Shown: positions 26,820 to 35,731, counted from the stretch's first letter. The stretch: DNA of 64,000 nucleotides from Rhodobacterales bacterium RIFCSPHIGHO2_02_FULL_62_130 (GCA_001828855.1 MHZT01000034.1:124001-188000), one strand, 5' to 3'. The notes: generated by a model not told the origin, from the sequence alone. Made by a program: numbers and translations.

Positions 26820-27767
26820 ATGTTGAGCAGAACCGCAGACAACCTTTACTGGATCGCCCGCTATATGGAGCGCGCCGAAACCGCCGCCCGCCTGTTGGAG
26901 GTTGGCGCGCGCATCTCGCTGTTGCCAACGGTGGGCGGCTATCGCAATGACTGGGACAGCCTGCTGCGCGCCAGTGGCAACGCCACGGGCTATGCCGCCA
27001 AATATGGCGCGCCGGCACAGGCGCAGATCGAAAGCTATCTGTTCTTTGACCGCGACAACCCCAATTCCGTGGCCTCCTGCCTGACCTCGGCGCGTGAAAG
27101 CGGGCGGATCGTGCGGACGGCCCTGACAACGCAGGTCTGGGACGCGCTGAACACCGCGTTTCAGGAACTGCGCCAGATCGAATCCGCGCGCGGTGTGCAG
27201 GAACTCTCGCGGCTGACCGATTGGGTGATGCGGCACACCGCGATGGTGCGCGGTGCGATTGATGCCACCCTGTTGCGGAACGACGGCTATAACTTTCTCA
27301 ATCTGGGCTACTATCTGGAACGGGGCGACAGCACGGCGCGTCTGATGGATGTGAAATACTACGTCTTGCTGCCGCGCGCCGATTATGTCGGTTCAGGTCT
27401 GGACAATGACCAATGGTCGATGCTGCTGCGGGCAATGTCGGCGCATCGTGCATTCCACTGGGCCTATGGCGGCGAGATCACCTCGGCCAAGATCGCGGAT
27501 TTCCTGATCCTCAACCCGCAATGCCCGCGGTCGCTGATCACCTGCGTTGCGGGGATGAACAACCATATCGGGCGCTTGGCCAAGCACTACGGCCAGACCA
27601 CTCCGGCCCAGGCGGCGGCGGCGCGGATGCTGTCGGAACTGGAGAGGCTGACGGCAGATGCGATCTTTGATGAAGGACTGCACGAATTCCTCTCCCGCTT
27701 TATCCGCGAGACGGCGGGATTGGGCGGAGTGATCCATGACAGCTATCTAAGCGGAGATATGCACTGA
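26820..27767 (+). CDS. Alpha-E domain protein (Anbu cassette gene 2)
   Basis: A 315-residue, almost all-helical protein opening with LSRTADNLYWIARYMERAE, the hallmark of the alpha-E (DUF403) family. These proteins nearly always accompany circularly permuted ATP-grasp enzymes and sometimes are fused with them. It has no visible catalytic motif. The gene follows the ATP-grasp stop by four bases, and its TGA overlaps the next ATG. Confidence 0.92.
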   Translation: MLSRTADNLYWIARYMERAETAARLLEVGARISLLPTVGGYRNDWDSLLRASGNATGYAAKYGAPAQAQIESYLFFDRDNPNSVASCLTSARESGRIVRTALTTQVWDALNTAFQELRQIESARGVQELSRLTDWVMRHTAMVRGAIDATLLRNDGYNFLNLGYYLERGDSTARLMDVKYYVLLPRADYVGSGLDNDQWSMLLRAMSAHRAFHWAYGGEITSAKIADFLILNPQCPRSLITCVAGMNNHIGRLAKHYGQTTPAQAAAARMLSELERLTADAIFDEGLHEFLSRFIRETAGLGGVIHDSYLSGDMH

Positions 27768-28573
27768 TGCTGCTGACAGTCGATCATGTAACCCGCTATC
27801 GCTATGACCATCCTGTGCGCGGCGTTGTGCAAAGCCACCGGCTGATGCCGTCCCGTTTTGACGGGCAAAAGGTGATCGACTGGCAGGTGACGGTGGCGGG
27901 CGGTGTCGCGGGCGGGGCGTTCCGCGATGGCGCGGGCGATTGGGTGCAGGGCTGGACAGTGGCGGGGCCAGTGTCGGAAATCGAGGTGCGGGTGACAGGC
28001 ACGGTCGAGACCACCGATCTTGCGGGCGTGCTGAAAGGCCACCGCGAGACCGCGCCACCCGAAGCCTATCTGCGCGCGACGGCGGCGACAGAAGCGGATG
28101 CGGCGCTGGTGGAACTGTCGGAACTGGTTACGGGGGCCGAGAACGTGCTGGCCGGATGCCATGCGCTTGCGGCGGCAATATCGGAGGCGATTGCCTATGT
28201 GCCGGGGTCCACAACCGCCGATACCACCGCCGCGCAAGCCTTGGCCCAAGGCGAGGGCGTGTGCCAGGACCATGCCCATGCCCTGATTGCGGCGGCGCGG
28301 GCGGCGGGGTTGCCTGCGCGTTATGTCTCGGGCTATTTGCAGGCGGGAACCGGCGTTTCGGACGAAGCCGCCCATGCCTGGGCCGAGCTTTATGTCGCGG
28401 GAATCGGCTGGATCGGTTTTGATCCGGCCAATCGCTGCTGCCCGGATGCACGCTATATCCGGCTGGGATCGGGGCTTGACGCCGAAACTGCCGCGCCGAT
28501 CCGTGGCACCTCGCGCGGGGGCGGTGCGGAAAGTCTGGCTGTGACGGTTGCGGTCCAGATGCAGGAACAATAG
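27767..28573 (+). CDS. Transglutaminase-like cysteine protease (Anbu cassette gene 3)
   Basis: A 268-residue protein with an N-terminal beta domain (about 1-90, the bacterial transglutaminase N-terminal region) and a transglutaminase-like core. The catalytic triad is visible: Cys166 (GEGVCQDHA), His203 (AAHAWAELY) and Asp219 (GFDPAN). In this family the core usually acts as a peptidase or amidase rather than a cross-linker. It starts one base inside the alpha-E stop. The context suggests it works on the product of the ATP-grasp ligase. Confidence 0.92.
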   Translation: MLLTVDHVTRYRYDHPVRGVVQSHRLMPSRFDGQKVIDWQVTVAGGVAGGAFRDGAGDWVQGWTVAGPVSEIEVRVTGTVETTDLAGVLKGHRETAPPEAYLRATAATEADAALVELSELVTGAENVLAGCHALAAAISEAIAYVPGSTTADTTAAQALAQGEGVCQDHAHALIAAARAAGLPARYVSGYLQAGTGVSDEAAHAWAELYVAGIGWIGFDPANRCCPDARYIRLGSGLDAETAAPIRGTSRGGGAESLAVTVAVQMQEQ

Positions 28574-28601
28574 GGTCCATCCCGCACAGACGGAGGGGAT
28601 G

Positions 28602-29327
28602 ATGACCTATTGCGTAGGCCTTTTGCTGAATGATGGCATGGTGTTGCTGTCCGATACCCGCACCAATGCGGGCTTGGACAACATTGCCACCTATCGCAAG
28701 ATGTTCCACTTTGAAGTGCCGGGAGATCGGGTGATCTCGATCACAACGGCCGGAAGCCTGTCGGTGACGCAAACCACCATCGCACGGCTGCGCGAAGCGG
28801 CGGATGACCCGGACGCGACCGAGGAAACCTCGATCCTGAAGGCTCCGACGATGCTGAAAGTGGCGTCGATCATCGGCAATATGCTGTGCAAGGTGCGGCA
28901 AGAGATCGACGAAAAGCTTTCGACGATGAAGCAAGGCGCTTCGGCCAGCATGATCGTGGCGGGGCAAAGGAAAGGCGGCGCGATGCGGCTGTTCCTGATC
29001 TATCCCGAAGGCAATTTCATTCAGGCCACCGAGGACACGCCGTTCCTGCAAATCGGCGAGCATAAATACGGCAAGCCGATTCTGGATCGGGTGGTCAAGC
29101 CTGCAACCTCGCTGGCAGATGCGGAAAAAGCGGTCCTGCTGTCGATGGATTCGACGCTGCGCTCGAACCTGTCGGTCGGGATGCCGCTGGATCTGGCGGT
29201 GATCGAGGCGGGCGATCTGCGCCTGTCACGCACCCGCCGGATCGAGGCGGGCGACGAAAGCTTCCGCGCCATGTCCGAAGGCTGGTCCCGCGCCCTGCGC
29301 GACGGCTTCGCGCAGATCAAGCTGTAA
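28602..29327 (+). CDS. anbu: Anbu, proteasome-like peptidase (Anbu cassette gene 4)
   Basis: A 241-residue Ntn-hydrolase of the ancestral beta-subunit type. Two in-frame ATGs lie at 28599 and 28602; GGAGGGG at 28592-28598 is better placed for 28602, and only that start gives Met-Thr, so that removal of Met exposes Thr1 as nucleophile. Proteasome-like residues follow: Asp17 (LLSDTRTNAG) and Lys32 (TYRKMF). There is no alpha subunit, ARC or Pup system nearby. Known Anbu proteins assemble into open-ring or spiral particles; the substrate is unknown. Gene order with ATP-grasp, alpha-E and transglutaminase is the classic Anbu context. Confidence 0.93.
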   Translation: MTYCVGLLLNDGMVLLSDTRTNAGLDNIATYRKMFHFEVPGDRVISITTAGSLSVTQTTIARLREAADDPDATEETSILKAPTMLKVASIIGNMLCKVRQEIDEKLSTMKQGASASMIVAGQRKGGAMRLFLIYPEGNFIQATEDTPFLQIGEHKYGKPILDRVVKPATSLADAEKAVLLSMDSTLRSNLSVGMPLDLAVIEAGDLRLSRTRRIEAGDESFRAMSEGWSRALRDGFAQIKL

Positions 29328-29339
29328 AGGGCGTCGGCG

Positions 29340-29424
29340 TTCATCTTGGCTTAAATACTCCCGCCGGAGGCTCTGTCGCGGGCGCGCAGGGTGCCTCCGG
29401 CGGGAGTATTTAAGCCAAGATGAA
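29340..29424. terminator. Perfect 32-bp inverted repeat between convergent genes
   Basis: The left arm 29340-29371 (TTCATCTTGG... to GGAGGC) and right arm 29393-29424 are perfect complements with a 21-base loop. Each arm is one full 32-bp element. The stop codons on both sides are 12 bases from the arms, so it is symmetrically placed as a two-way terminator for anbu and the hydrolase gene. Confidence 0.85.
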
Positions 29425-29436
29425 ATGCAAGGCCGT

Positions 29437-30372
29437 TCAGCGGTGTTTGCTGAAAAGCTCGGCTGCGCTGTCGAAAAAGCGGGCGCGGGTGGCGGGGCGT
29501 TCCATGATGACCTCATGTTCCGCGGCAGGGTAAAGATCAAGCCGCCCATCCGGCCAACGCGCCATGCGGGCGTGGATCGGGCCGACATCGACGATCTTTT
29601 CCTGCGTTCCCAAGGCGACAACGGCCGCAACGGCGGGTGAGGGTTCCAGCATCAGCGCATGACATTCGCTGAGTGCAGCCTTGAGCCAGCCCAAAGACGG
29701 GCCGCCCAAGACCAGATCGGGTTGCGCCATCGCCTGTTGGCGCATGTAATCCCACATCTCGGCATCGGTGGTCAGCGAATTGCCCAGAAAGGGGGAGTCC
29801 AGCACATAGGTCTTGGCTCCGGTTCCCGGTGCATAGCGGCCATCGAAGGAAAACCAGCGCGAGGCGGTGGAAAGCGCCACGGCCAGCGGGCGCATCCATG
29901 CCGCGATCAGAATCCCCCACATCGGGGCGGAAAACATCGCCGCCTGAAAGGGCAGGCCGCGCAGCAGTGCCCGCAGCCCGATGCAGCCCCCCATCGAATG
30001 GGCCATCAGGTAATAGGGTTCGGGCAGACCTTGCGCGCGCGCATAGGTCAGAACCGCATCCAGATCGGTCTGGAATTCCGCAAAATCATCGACATGACCG
30101 ACAAGGCGGTCGGGCAGGGCGCGGGCTGCAAGGCCTTGGCCGCGCCAGTCCAGCGTCAGCGTGGCATAGCCGCGCTGGGCCAGATCGGTGGCGGCGCGGC
30201 CATATTTTTCGATATATTCGGTGCGGCCGGGCAGCAGGAATACGGTGCCATGCGTCGCCTGCGGGTTCCACAGACCGGCGCGAATTTTCACGCCGTCGGC
30301 TGCGGTCAGCCAGACCGCCCGCCCGCCCTGCGGCCCCTCGGCTACGGCGTTGAAAAACGGGGCGTCGGTCAC
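29437..30372 (-). CDS. Alpha/beta hydrolase (lysophospholipase PldB-like)
   Basis: A 311-residue hydrolase with Ser126 in AHSMGG, acid Asp262 (QEKIVDVG) and His286 (AAEHEVI), the triad order of monoacylglycerol lipases and PldB-type lysophospholipases. The LLPGRTEYIEKYG opening is typical of that group. It starts with GTG at 30372, overlapping the stop of the SCP2 gene (GTGA), so translation is coupled. Acts probably on lysophospholipids or monoacylglycerols in the cytoplasm or at the membrane face. Confidence 0.88.
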   Translation of the reverse strand: MTDAPFFNAVAEGPQGGRAVWLTAADGVKIRAGLWNPQATHGTVFLLPGRTEYIEKYGRAATDLAQRGYATLTLDWRGQGLAARALPDRLVGHVDDFAEFQTDLDAVLTYARAQGLPEPYYLMAHSMGGCIGLRALLRGLPFQAAMFSAPMWGILIAAWMRPLAVALSTASRWFSFDGRYAPGTGAKTYVLDSPFLGNSLTTDAEMWDYMRQQAMAQPDLVLGGPSLGWLKAALSECHALMLEPSPAVAAVVALGTQEKIVDVGPIHARMARWPDGRLDLYPAAEHEVIMERPATRARFFDSAAELFSKHR

Positions 30373-30653
30373 GCCAGCGCCGCGCCAAGTTGCATGGCAA
30401 GTCCCATCGAGCCGTCAACCGACAGCTTGCCGGTCATGAAGGCGGTGGTCGGGTTCATATTGCCCTCCAGCATGGCCTGAAACACCTCGGCACTGGCGGT
30501 CAGGGTGACATCGGCGGGATCGTCGCCCACGCGCACGCCGTCACTGTCCACCATGATCGCGCCCTCGCCGGTGATCACGAATTTCGCCACACCGTCAAAC
30601 GATGCCAGCTTGGCCGCCAATTTGGCGGCGGCTACGGTGATCACATCGCTCAT
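30369..30653 (-). CDS. SCP2 sterol-carrier-like lipid-binding protein
   Basis: A 94-residue single-domain protein of the SCP2 family (GVAKFVITGEGAIMVD ... TGKLSVDGSMGLAMQLG). The ATG at 30653 has AAGGAGA six bases upstream; a seven-residue upstream extension has none. SCP2 domains bind acyl chains or sterol-like lipids. The coupling with a lysophospholipase-like hydrolase suggests it holds or delivers the lipid substrate or product, which is inference. Confidence 0.88.
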   Translation of the reverse strand: MSDVITVAAAKLAAKLASFDGVAKFVITGEGAIMVDSDGVRVGDDPADVTLTASAEVFQAMLEGNMNPTTAFMTGKLSVDGSMGLAMQLGAALA

Positions 30654-30717
30654 CTCTATCTCCTTCGTGAACATCGCACGGCTGGTATTTCGCGCCCCAT
30701 GCGTTACCTTCCCCGTT

Positions 30718-31278
30718 ATGAAAGTCCTGCACGCGTTTCACAATCATATCCTTGCGGCACTTGTGCTGCTTTTCGCCGGTTGCCTGCCTGCCACCGCGCA
30801 GACGGCCAAGTTGGACGATCTTTTCGCACAATTGCTGACAACCGATGAAGAAGGCGCCAAGGATATCGAGGCAGAGATCTGGATCGAGTGGTCGAAATCC
30901 GGATCACCTGCGATGGATCTGTTGCTGGAGCGCGGGCGACAGGCCATGGCCGAAGGCTATCCCGACATTGCCATCGAGCATTTCACCGCCCTGATCGACC
31001 ATGCCCCCGAGTTTGCCGAAGGCTGGAACGCGCGGGCCACGGCCTATTACAACACCGGCGATTTTGGCCCCTCGATTGCAGATATTGGCCATGTGCTGAC
31101 GTTGAACCCGCGCCATTTCGGGGCGATGGCGGGTCTGGCCGCGATCTTTGAGGAACTTGACCGCCCCGAACAGGCACTTGAGGTTTATCGCGCCGCCCTT
31201 TCTATACATCCGCAGCAACCCGACGTATTGGACGCCATCAAGCGGCTAGAGTCCGATCTGAAGGGCCAAGACCTGTAA
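30718..31278 (+). CDS. Exported tetratricopeptide repeat protein
   Basis: A 186-residue protein with a signal peptide (cleavage near ATAQ) and about two to three TPR units in residues 60-170 (GYPDIAIEHFTALIDHAP, ARATAYYNTGDFGPSIADIGHVLTLNP and DRPEQALEVYRAALSIHP). A Cys in the signal (FAGCLP) could also act as a lipobox. TPR domains mediate protein contacts, probably periplasmic here. The start lacks a clear ribosome-binding site. It lies 12 bases before the helicase gene. Confidence 0.8.
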   Translation: MKVLHAFHNHILAALVLLFAGCLPATAQTAKLDDLFAQLLTTDEEGAKDIEAEIWIEWSKSGSPAMDLLLERGRQAMAEGYPDIAIEHFTALIDHAPEFAEGWNARATAYYNTGDFGPSIADIGHVLTLNPRHFGAMAGLAAIFEELDRPEQALEVYRAALSIHPQQPDVLDAIKRLESDLKGQDL

Positions 31279-31290
31279 GGGCAAACAGAT

Positions 31291-34197
31291 ATGAACGCGA
31301 CCCACAAGGTCACGGGGCAGGTTACGGCGGTCCTTGGGCCGACCAATACCGGCAAAACCCATTACGCGATCGAGCGGATGCTGGCCCATCGCACCGGCGT
31401 CATCGGCCTGCCGCTGCGTCTTTTGGCGCGCGAGGTCTATGATCGCATCGTGGCCACACGCGGGCCTTCGGTGGTGGCGCTGGTGACGGGCGAGGAACGC
31501 ATCGTTCCCGACCGCGCGCAGTATTGGGTCTGCACGGTCGAGGCGATGCCGCTGGAGATCGGTGCGGATTTCGTGGCGGTGGACGAGATCCAGCTTTGCG
31601 CGGATCTGGACCGTGGCCATATCTTCACCGACCGTCTGCTGCGGGCGCGCGGGTTGCACGAGACACTGTTTCTGGGTGCTGAAACCATGCGCGGCGCGAT
31701 TGCGGGGCTGATCCCGAATGTGCAGTTCTACAAGCGGGATCGCCTGTCAGAATTGACCTATACCGGATCGAAAAAGATCAGCCGGATGCCGGAACGCAGC
31801 GCCATCGTCGGCTTTTCGGTGGAAAACGTCTATGCGATTGCCGAATTGATCCGCCGCACCAAGGGCGGTTGCGCGGTGGTGATGGGCGCGCTGTCGCCCC
31901 GCACGCGCAATGCTCAGGTGGCTTTGTATCAGAACGGCGATGTCGATTATCTGGTGGCCACCGATGCCATCGGCATGGGGCTGAACCTTGATATCAAGCA
32001 CATCGCCTTTTCCGCTACGGCCAAGTTTGACGGCCGTCGGATGCGTGGACTTTATCCGCAAGAACTGGCGCAGATCGCAGGACGGGCAGGGCGGCACACC
32101 CAGAACGGCACCTTTGGCGTGACGGGCGAAGCGCGGCCCTTTGATGAGGACATCATCGAGGCGATTGAGAACCACCAGTTCGAGCCGGTCCGCAAACTGC
32201 AATGGCGCAATCATGAACTGGAATTCGGCACGGTAGAAAAGCTGATCCGCAGTCTGGAATACCCCACCTCGAATCCGTGGCTTTCGCGCGCCCGCGATGC
32301 CGATGATCTTCTGGCGCTGAAGCACCTGTCGCAATTGGCCGAAGTCATTGACAAGCTGACCAGCCCGCAACGGGTGCGGCTGTTGTGGGATGTCTGCCGC
32401 GTGCCGGATTTCCGCTCGTCCTCGGAAACCGAACACACGGCCCTTCTGGCGCGGTTGTTCGAGTTTCTTACGGGCAGGGGGCTGGCACAGACGCGAATCC
32501 CCTCGGACTGGATGGCAAAGGCTGTTGCGCGGATCGATAAACCGGCTGGCGACATCGAAACCATCTCGAAACGTCTGGCCTATATCCGCACCTGGACCTA
32601 TGTTGCACAGCGCAAGGGCTGGGTTGAGAACGAAAGCCATTGGCGCGACGAGACGCGCGCTGTAGAAGACCGCCTGTCAGATGCGCTGCATGCAGCCCTG
32701 ACGCAAAGATTTGTTGACCGGCGCACCAGCGTTCTGCTGCGGCGGTTGAAGCAGAAGGAGACCCTCGTGGCCGAGGTGAATGACAAGGGCGAAGTGACGG
32801 TCGAAGGCGAATTCGCCGGTCGTCTTGAAGGGTTCCGGTTCCGGCAGGATGCAACCGCATCCGCGGATGAGGGGCGCACGTTGCGGCAAGCGGCATTTGC
32901 CGCGCTAAAGCCCGAGTTCCATCTGCGCGCGGACCGTTTCTACAACGCCCCCGATACCGAGCTGGACTTTACCGAACAGGGCGGCCTGATGTGGGGCAGC
33001 AATGCGGTGGGCAAGCTGGTCAAGGGCGCGGAAGTGACCCGTCCGGCTGTCGAAGCCTTTGTCGATGAAGAGGCGGGCGTGGACGTGGCCGAAAAGGTCC
33101 GCCGTCGCTTGCAGCATTTCATCGACCGCAAGGTGGCCGCCCAGTTCGAACCGCTGCTGGCCTTGGGCCGCGATGAAACCCTGACAGGTCTTGCCAAGGG
33201 CTTTGCCTTCCGCATGGTCGAAGGTCTGGGCGTGATCGCGCGCGAAGACATTGCCAATGAAGTCAAAGAGTTGGACCAAGAGGCCCGTGGCGCGCTGCGG
33301 AAACATGGCGTGCGCTTTGGTCAGTTCACCGTGTTCCAGCCTGCGCTGCTGAAACCCGCACCGACGCGCTTGCGTCTGGTGCTGTGGTCGCTGTGGAACG
33401 GGCTGCAAGAGTTTCCCGAAAGCCCGCCTCCGGGTCTGGTGACCATCCCGAACATCACCGAAGTGCCGAAATCGCACTACACTCTGGCGGGTTACCATCC
33501 GGCAGGCAGCCGTGCGATCCGCATCGATATGCTGGAGCGTCTGGCCGATATCCTGCGGACCAAGGACAGCCGCGCTGGGTTCGAGGCCACGCCGGACATG
33601 CTGTCGATCACCGGCATGACGCTGGAGCAGTTCAGCGACCTGATGGGTGGTCTGGGCTATAAGGGCGAGAAGGCCGAACGCGCCAAGGTCAAGGCGGCGG
33701 CTCCGGTGCCTGTGGCCGTTGATCCCGACGCCCCTGTGCAGCCGATCCCCGAAGGCGAATCAGCCTTCGTGCAGCCCGATCCCGAAGCGGCCCCCGAAAT
33801 GGAGTCGTTCTACACCTTCACCTGGGCGCCGAAACCGCGCCCGCGTCCAGAACGCCCCGCGCGGCCTGAACGCGCGCCCCGCAAAGAGGGCGATGCCCCG
33901 CGTGGCCCGCGCCAAGACCGTGGCCCCCGCAAGGAAGGCGAGGCCCGTAAAGAGGGGGATGCGCGTCCTGATCGTGGTCCGCGCCCCGAGGGCGACAAGG
34001 GGCCGCGCCGTGACGGCGATAAAGGCCCGCGCCGCGAAGGTGGCTACAAGGGCAATCAGGGCGGCAAGCCCGGCGGCAAGCGTGATGACCGCGACAACAA
34101 GCCCAAGGCTTTCGAGGCCCGCCCGCCGCGTCCCGAAAAGCCGATTGATCCTGACAACCCCTTCGCCGTGTTGATGGCGCTGAAGTCCAAGGGCTGA
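31291..34197 (+). CDS. Suv3-like DExH RNA helicase
   Basis: A 968-residue helicase. Walker A is GPTNTGKT at 16-23, the DEIQ box is at 98-101, and motif VI QIAGRAGR is at 261-268; the EAMPLEI and GMGLNLDI stretches are typical of the Suv3/mitochondrial degradosome group that is common in alphaproteobacteria. It probably unwinds structured RNA for decay or ribosome assembly. After about residue 820 it has a low-complexity, highly charged tail of RKEGD/RPEGDKGPRR-type repeats to about 945, likely disordered and RNA-binding. It overlaps nothing but abuts the S4 gene directly. Confidence 0.92.
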   Translation: MNATHKVTGQVTAVLGPTNTGKTHYAIERMLAHRTGVIGLPLRLLAREVYDRIVATRGPSVVALVTGEERIVPDRAQYWVCTVEAMPLEIGADFVAVDEIQLCADLDRGHIFTDRLLRARGLHETLFLGAETMRGAIAGLIPNVQFYKRDRLSELTYTGSKKISRMPERSAIVGFSVENVYAIAELIRRTKGGCAVVMGALSPRTRNAQVALYQNGDVDYLVATDAIGMGLNLDIKHIAFSATAKFDGRRMRGLYPQELAQIAGRAGRHTQNGTFGVTGEARPFDEDIIEAIENHQFEPVRKLQWRNHELEFGTVEKLIRSLEYPTSNPWLSRARDADDLLALKHLSQLAEVIDKLTSPQRVRLLWDVCRVPDFRSSSETEHTALLARLFEFLTGRGLAQTRIPSDWMAKAVARIDKPAGDIETISKRLAYIRTWTYVAQRKGWVENESHWRDETRAVEDRLSDALHAALTQRFVDRRTSVLLRRLKQKETLVAEVNDKGEVTVEGEFAGRLEGFRFRQDATASADEGRTLRQAAFAALKPEFHLRADRFYNAPDTELDFTEQGGLMWGSNAVGKLVKGAEVTRPAVEAFVDEEAGVDVAEKVRRRLQHFIDRKVAAQFEPLLALGRDETLTGLAKGFAFRMVEGLGVIAREDIANEVKELDQEARGALRKHGVRFGQFTVFQPALLKPAPTRLRLVLWSLWNGLQEFPESPPPGLVTIPNITEVPKSHYTLAGYHPAGSRAIRIDMLERLADILRTKDSRAGFEATPDMLSITGMTLEQFSDLMGGLGYKGEKAERAKVKAAAPVPVAVDPDAPVQPIPEGESAFVQPDPEAAPEMESFYTFTWAPKPRPRPERPARPERAPRKEGDAPRGPRQDRGPRKEGEARKEGDARPDRGPRPEGDKGPRRDGDKGPRREGGYKGNQGGKPGGKRDDRDNKPKAFEARPPRPEKPIDPDNPFAVLMALKSKG

Positions 34198-34527
34198 TTG
34201 GCCGGCCCGGGCGCAAAACCTAATCCCTTTGTCCAGCCCAAGCTGCGGCTGGACAAATGGCTTTGGGCGGCCCGCTTTTTCAAGACCCGCGCCCTTGCCG
34301 CCGATGTGGTCGAAGAGGGCCATCTTCGGATCAACGGCCAGCGCTGCTGGAAACCCGCGCACGGGGTCGGGGCAGGGGATGTGCTGACCTTTGCTCAAGG
34401 CCGCCGCATCCGCCTGATCCGTGTGCAGGCGCTGTCGGAACGGCGCGGTCCTGCGGGTGAGGCGCAGGCACTTTACACCGATCTTGACCCGCAACCGGAC
34501 GATCCCGCCGCTTCCCCCCTTGAATGA
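34198..34527 (+). CDS. S4-domain RNA-binding protein (Hsp15-like)
   Basis: A 109-residue protein with an S4 domain ([20 protein letters not shown], about residues 15-75) like Hsp15, which binds stalled 50S subunits carrying peptidyl-tRNA. The only reasonable start is TTG at 34198, directly after the helicase stop codon, so translation is probably by reinitiation. The pairing with a Suv3-like helicase suggests RNA or ribosome rescue work. Confidence 0.85.
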   Translation: MAGPGAKPNPFVQPKLRLDKWLWAARFFKTRALAADVVEEGHLRINGQRCWKPAHGVGAGDVLTFAQGRRIRLIRVQALSERRGPAGEAQALYTDLDPQPDDPAASPLE

Positions 34528-34576
34528 TCCGCGCGGCTTGACTAGTCAGGCACCGCGAGGACTAGAGGAATTCAGC

Positions 34577-34915
34577 ATGACCTATGTGGTGATCGACAAC
34601 TGCATTGCCTGCAAATACACCGACTGCGTCGAAGTCTGTCCGGTGGATTGCTTTTACGAAGGCGAAAACATGCTGGTCATCCATCCGGATGAATGCATCG
34701 ACTGCGGCGTGTGCGAACCCGAATGCCCCGCCGACGCGATCCGCCCCGATACCGAACCGGATATGGAGGAATGGGTGTCCTTCAACCGCAAGTATTCCGA
34801 AATGTGGCCGGTGATCGTCACCAAGAAAGACCCGCTGCCCGAAGCCACCGAGCGCGATGGCGAAACCGGCAAGCGCGCCAAGTATTTCTCGGAAGAGCCG
34901 GGTCTGGGCGGTTAA
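34577..34915 (+). CDS. fdxA: Seven-iron ferredoxin FdxA
   Basis: A 112-residue ferredoxin with cysteines at 9, 13, 17 and 21 ([17 protein letters not shown]) and a second [12 protein letters not shown] group, the pattern for one [3Fe-4S] and one [4Fe-4S] cluster plus a C-terminal extension, as in FdII/FdxA. The ATG at 34577 follows AGAGGA. It transfers electrons at low potential; it is often essential in Rhodobacteraceae. It lies 49 bases after the S4 gene and ends in a hairpin. Confidence 0.95.
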   Translation: MTYVVIDNCIACKYTDCVEVCPVDCFYEGENMLVIHPDECIDCGVCEPECPADAIRPDTEPDMEEWVSFNRKYSEMWPVIVTKKDPLPEATERDGETGKRAKYFSEEPGLGG

Positions 34916-34927
34916 GGCCATTTGGTC

Positions 34928-34954
34928 GATTCGTGAACGCTGCGTTCACGAATC
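34928..34954 (+). terminator. Hairpin after fdxA
   Basis: Perfect 12-base arms GATTCGTGAACG and CGTTCACGAATC around CTG, 12 bases after the fdxA stop. No T run follows directly, so it is either a pause site, an RNA stabiliser or an intrinsic terminator of weak type. Confidence 0.6.
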
Positions 34955-35019
34955 AGGCAGTTTGTGAAATTTCTTGCGTTTTCAGGGGGCAAAGCCGCCT
35001 TCCTTGATTCTTGTTGCAG

Positions 35020-35048
35020 TTGGAATCACGTCATTTTTGTGTTATACA
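35020..35048 (+). promoter_or_regulatory. Sigma-70-like promoter before carD
   Basis: TTGGAA (35020-35025), 17 bases, then TATACA (35043-35048), about 155 bases before the carD start. The AT-rich surroundings contrast with the genome. A long untranslated leader would follow. Confidence 0.5.
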
Positions 35049-35203
35049 ATGCACACAAACAATCACGAACGCCTGACACCCCGCTTGGTGCTGCTCGCCC
35101 AAGCAGGATTTTTTGTCGAAATAAGGACCAAATCGCTGGGGCCGTTTTTCCCCAGTCGGTCATTTTTCGTCTGAAAAGGCCTTCTGACCGAGGAACCGAC
35201 TGA

Positions 35204-35713
35204 ATGACCAAGACCAAGAAGCCTGATTTCCGCCCCAACGAGTTTGTGGTGTATCCCGCGCATGGCGTGGGCCGGATCATCTCGATCGAAGAACAGGAAA
35301 TCGCGGGCATCCAACTGGAGCTGTTCGTGATCTCGTTCGAAAAGGACAAGATGACGCTGCGCGTCCCGACGCATAAGGCGACCGAAATCGGGATGCGTCA
35401 ACTGTCCTCGCCCGATGTGGTGACCAAGGCTCTGGACACGCTGAAGGGCAAGGCCCGCGTCAAGCGTGCGATGTGGTCGCGCCGCGCGCAGGAATATGAA
35501 CAGAAGATCAACTCGGGCGATCTGATGGCGATTGCCGAAGTGGTGCGCGACCTGCACCGCTGTGACGATCAGCGCGAACAGTCCTATTCCGAGCGTCAGC
35601 TTTATGAAGCCGCGCTGGAACGTCTGACCCGCGAAGTCGCCGCCGTGTCGTCTCTGGACGAGGCGGGCGCTGCCAAGAAGGTGGATGAAGTTCTGGTCAC
35701 CCGCGCCGCTTGA
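35204..35713 (+). CDS. carD: CarD-family transcription regulator
   Basis: A 169-residue protein with an N-terminal CarD/TRCF RNA-polymerase-interacting domain (PNEFVVYPAHGVGRIISIEEQEIAG, residues 10-65) and a helical C-terminal domain (about 80-165). CarD/CdnL proteins bind the polymerase beta subunit and stabilise open promoter complexes, mostly at rRNA promoters, with which alphaproteobacteria often lack good promoters. It is monocistronic with its own promoter and terminator. Confidence 0.95.
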   Translation: MTKTKKPDFRPNEFVVYPAHGVGRIISIEEQEIAGIQLELFVISFEKDKMTLRVPTHKATEIGMRQLSSPDVVTKALDTLKGKARVKRAMWSRRAQEYEQKINSGDLMAIAEVVRDLHRCDDQREQSYSERQLYEAALERLTREVAAVSSLDEAGAAKKVDEVLVTRAA

Positions 35714-35731
35714 TCTTCGCTTAAATCGGGC

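Noticed and set aside
28602-29327. Reading the Ntn-hydrolase as a true 20S proteasome beta subunit or as HslV
   Set aside because: There is no alpha subunit, HslU, ARC or Pup gene nearby; the neighbours (ATP-grasp, alpha-E, transglutaminase-like) and the sequence fit Anbu.
30505-30717. N-terminal extension of the TPR protein by 71 residues
   Set aside because: It would be antisense to the SCP2 gene; the ATG at 30718 gives a proper signal peptide.
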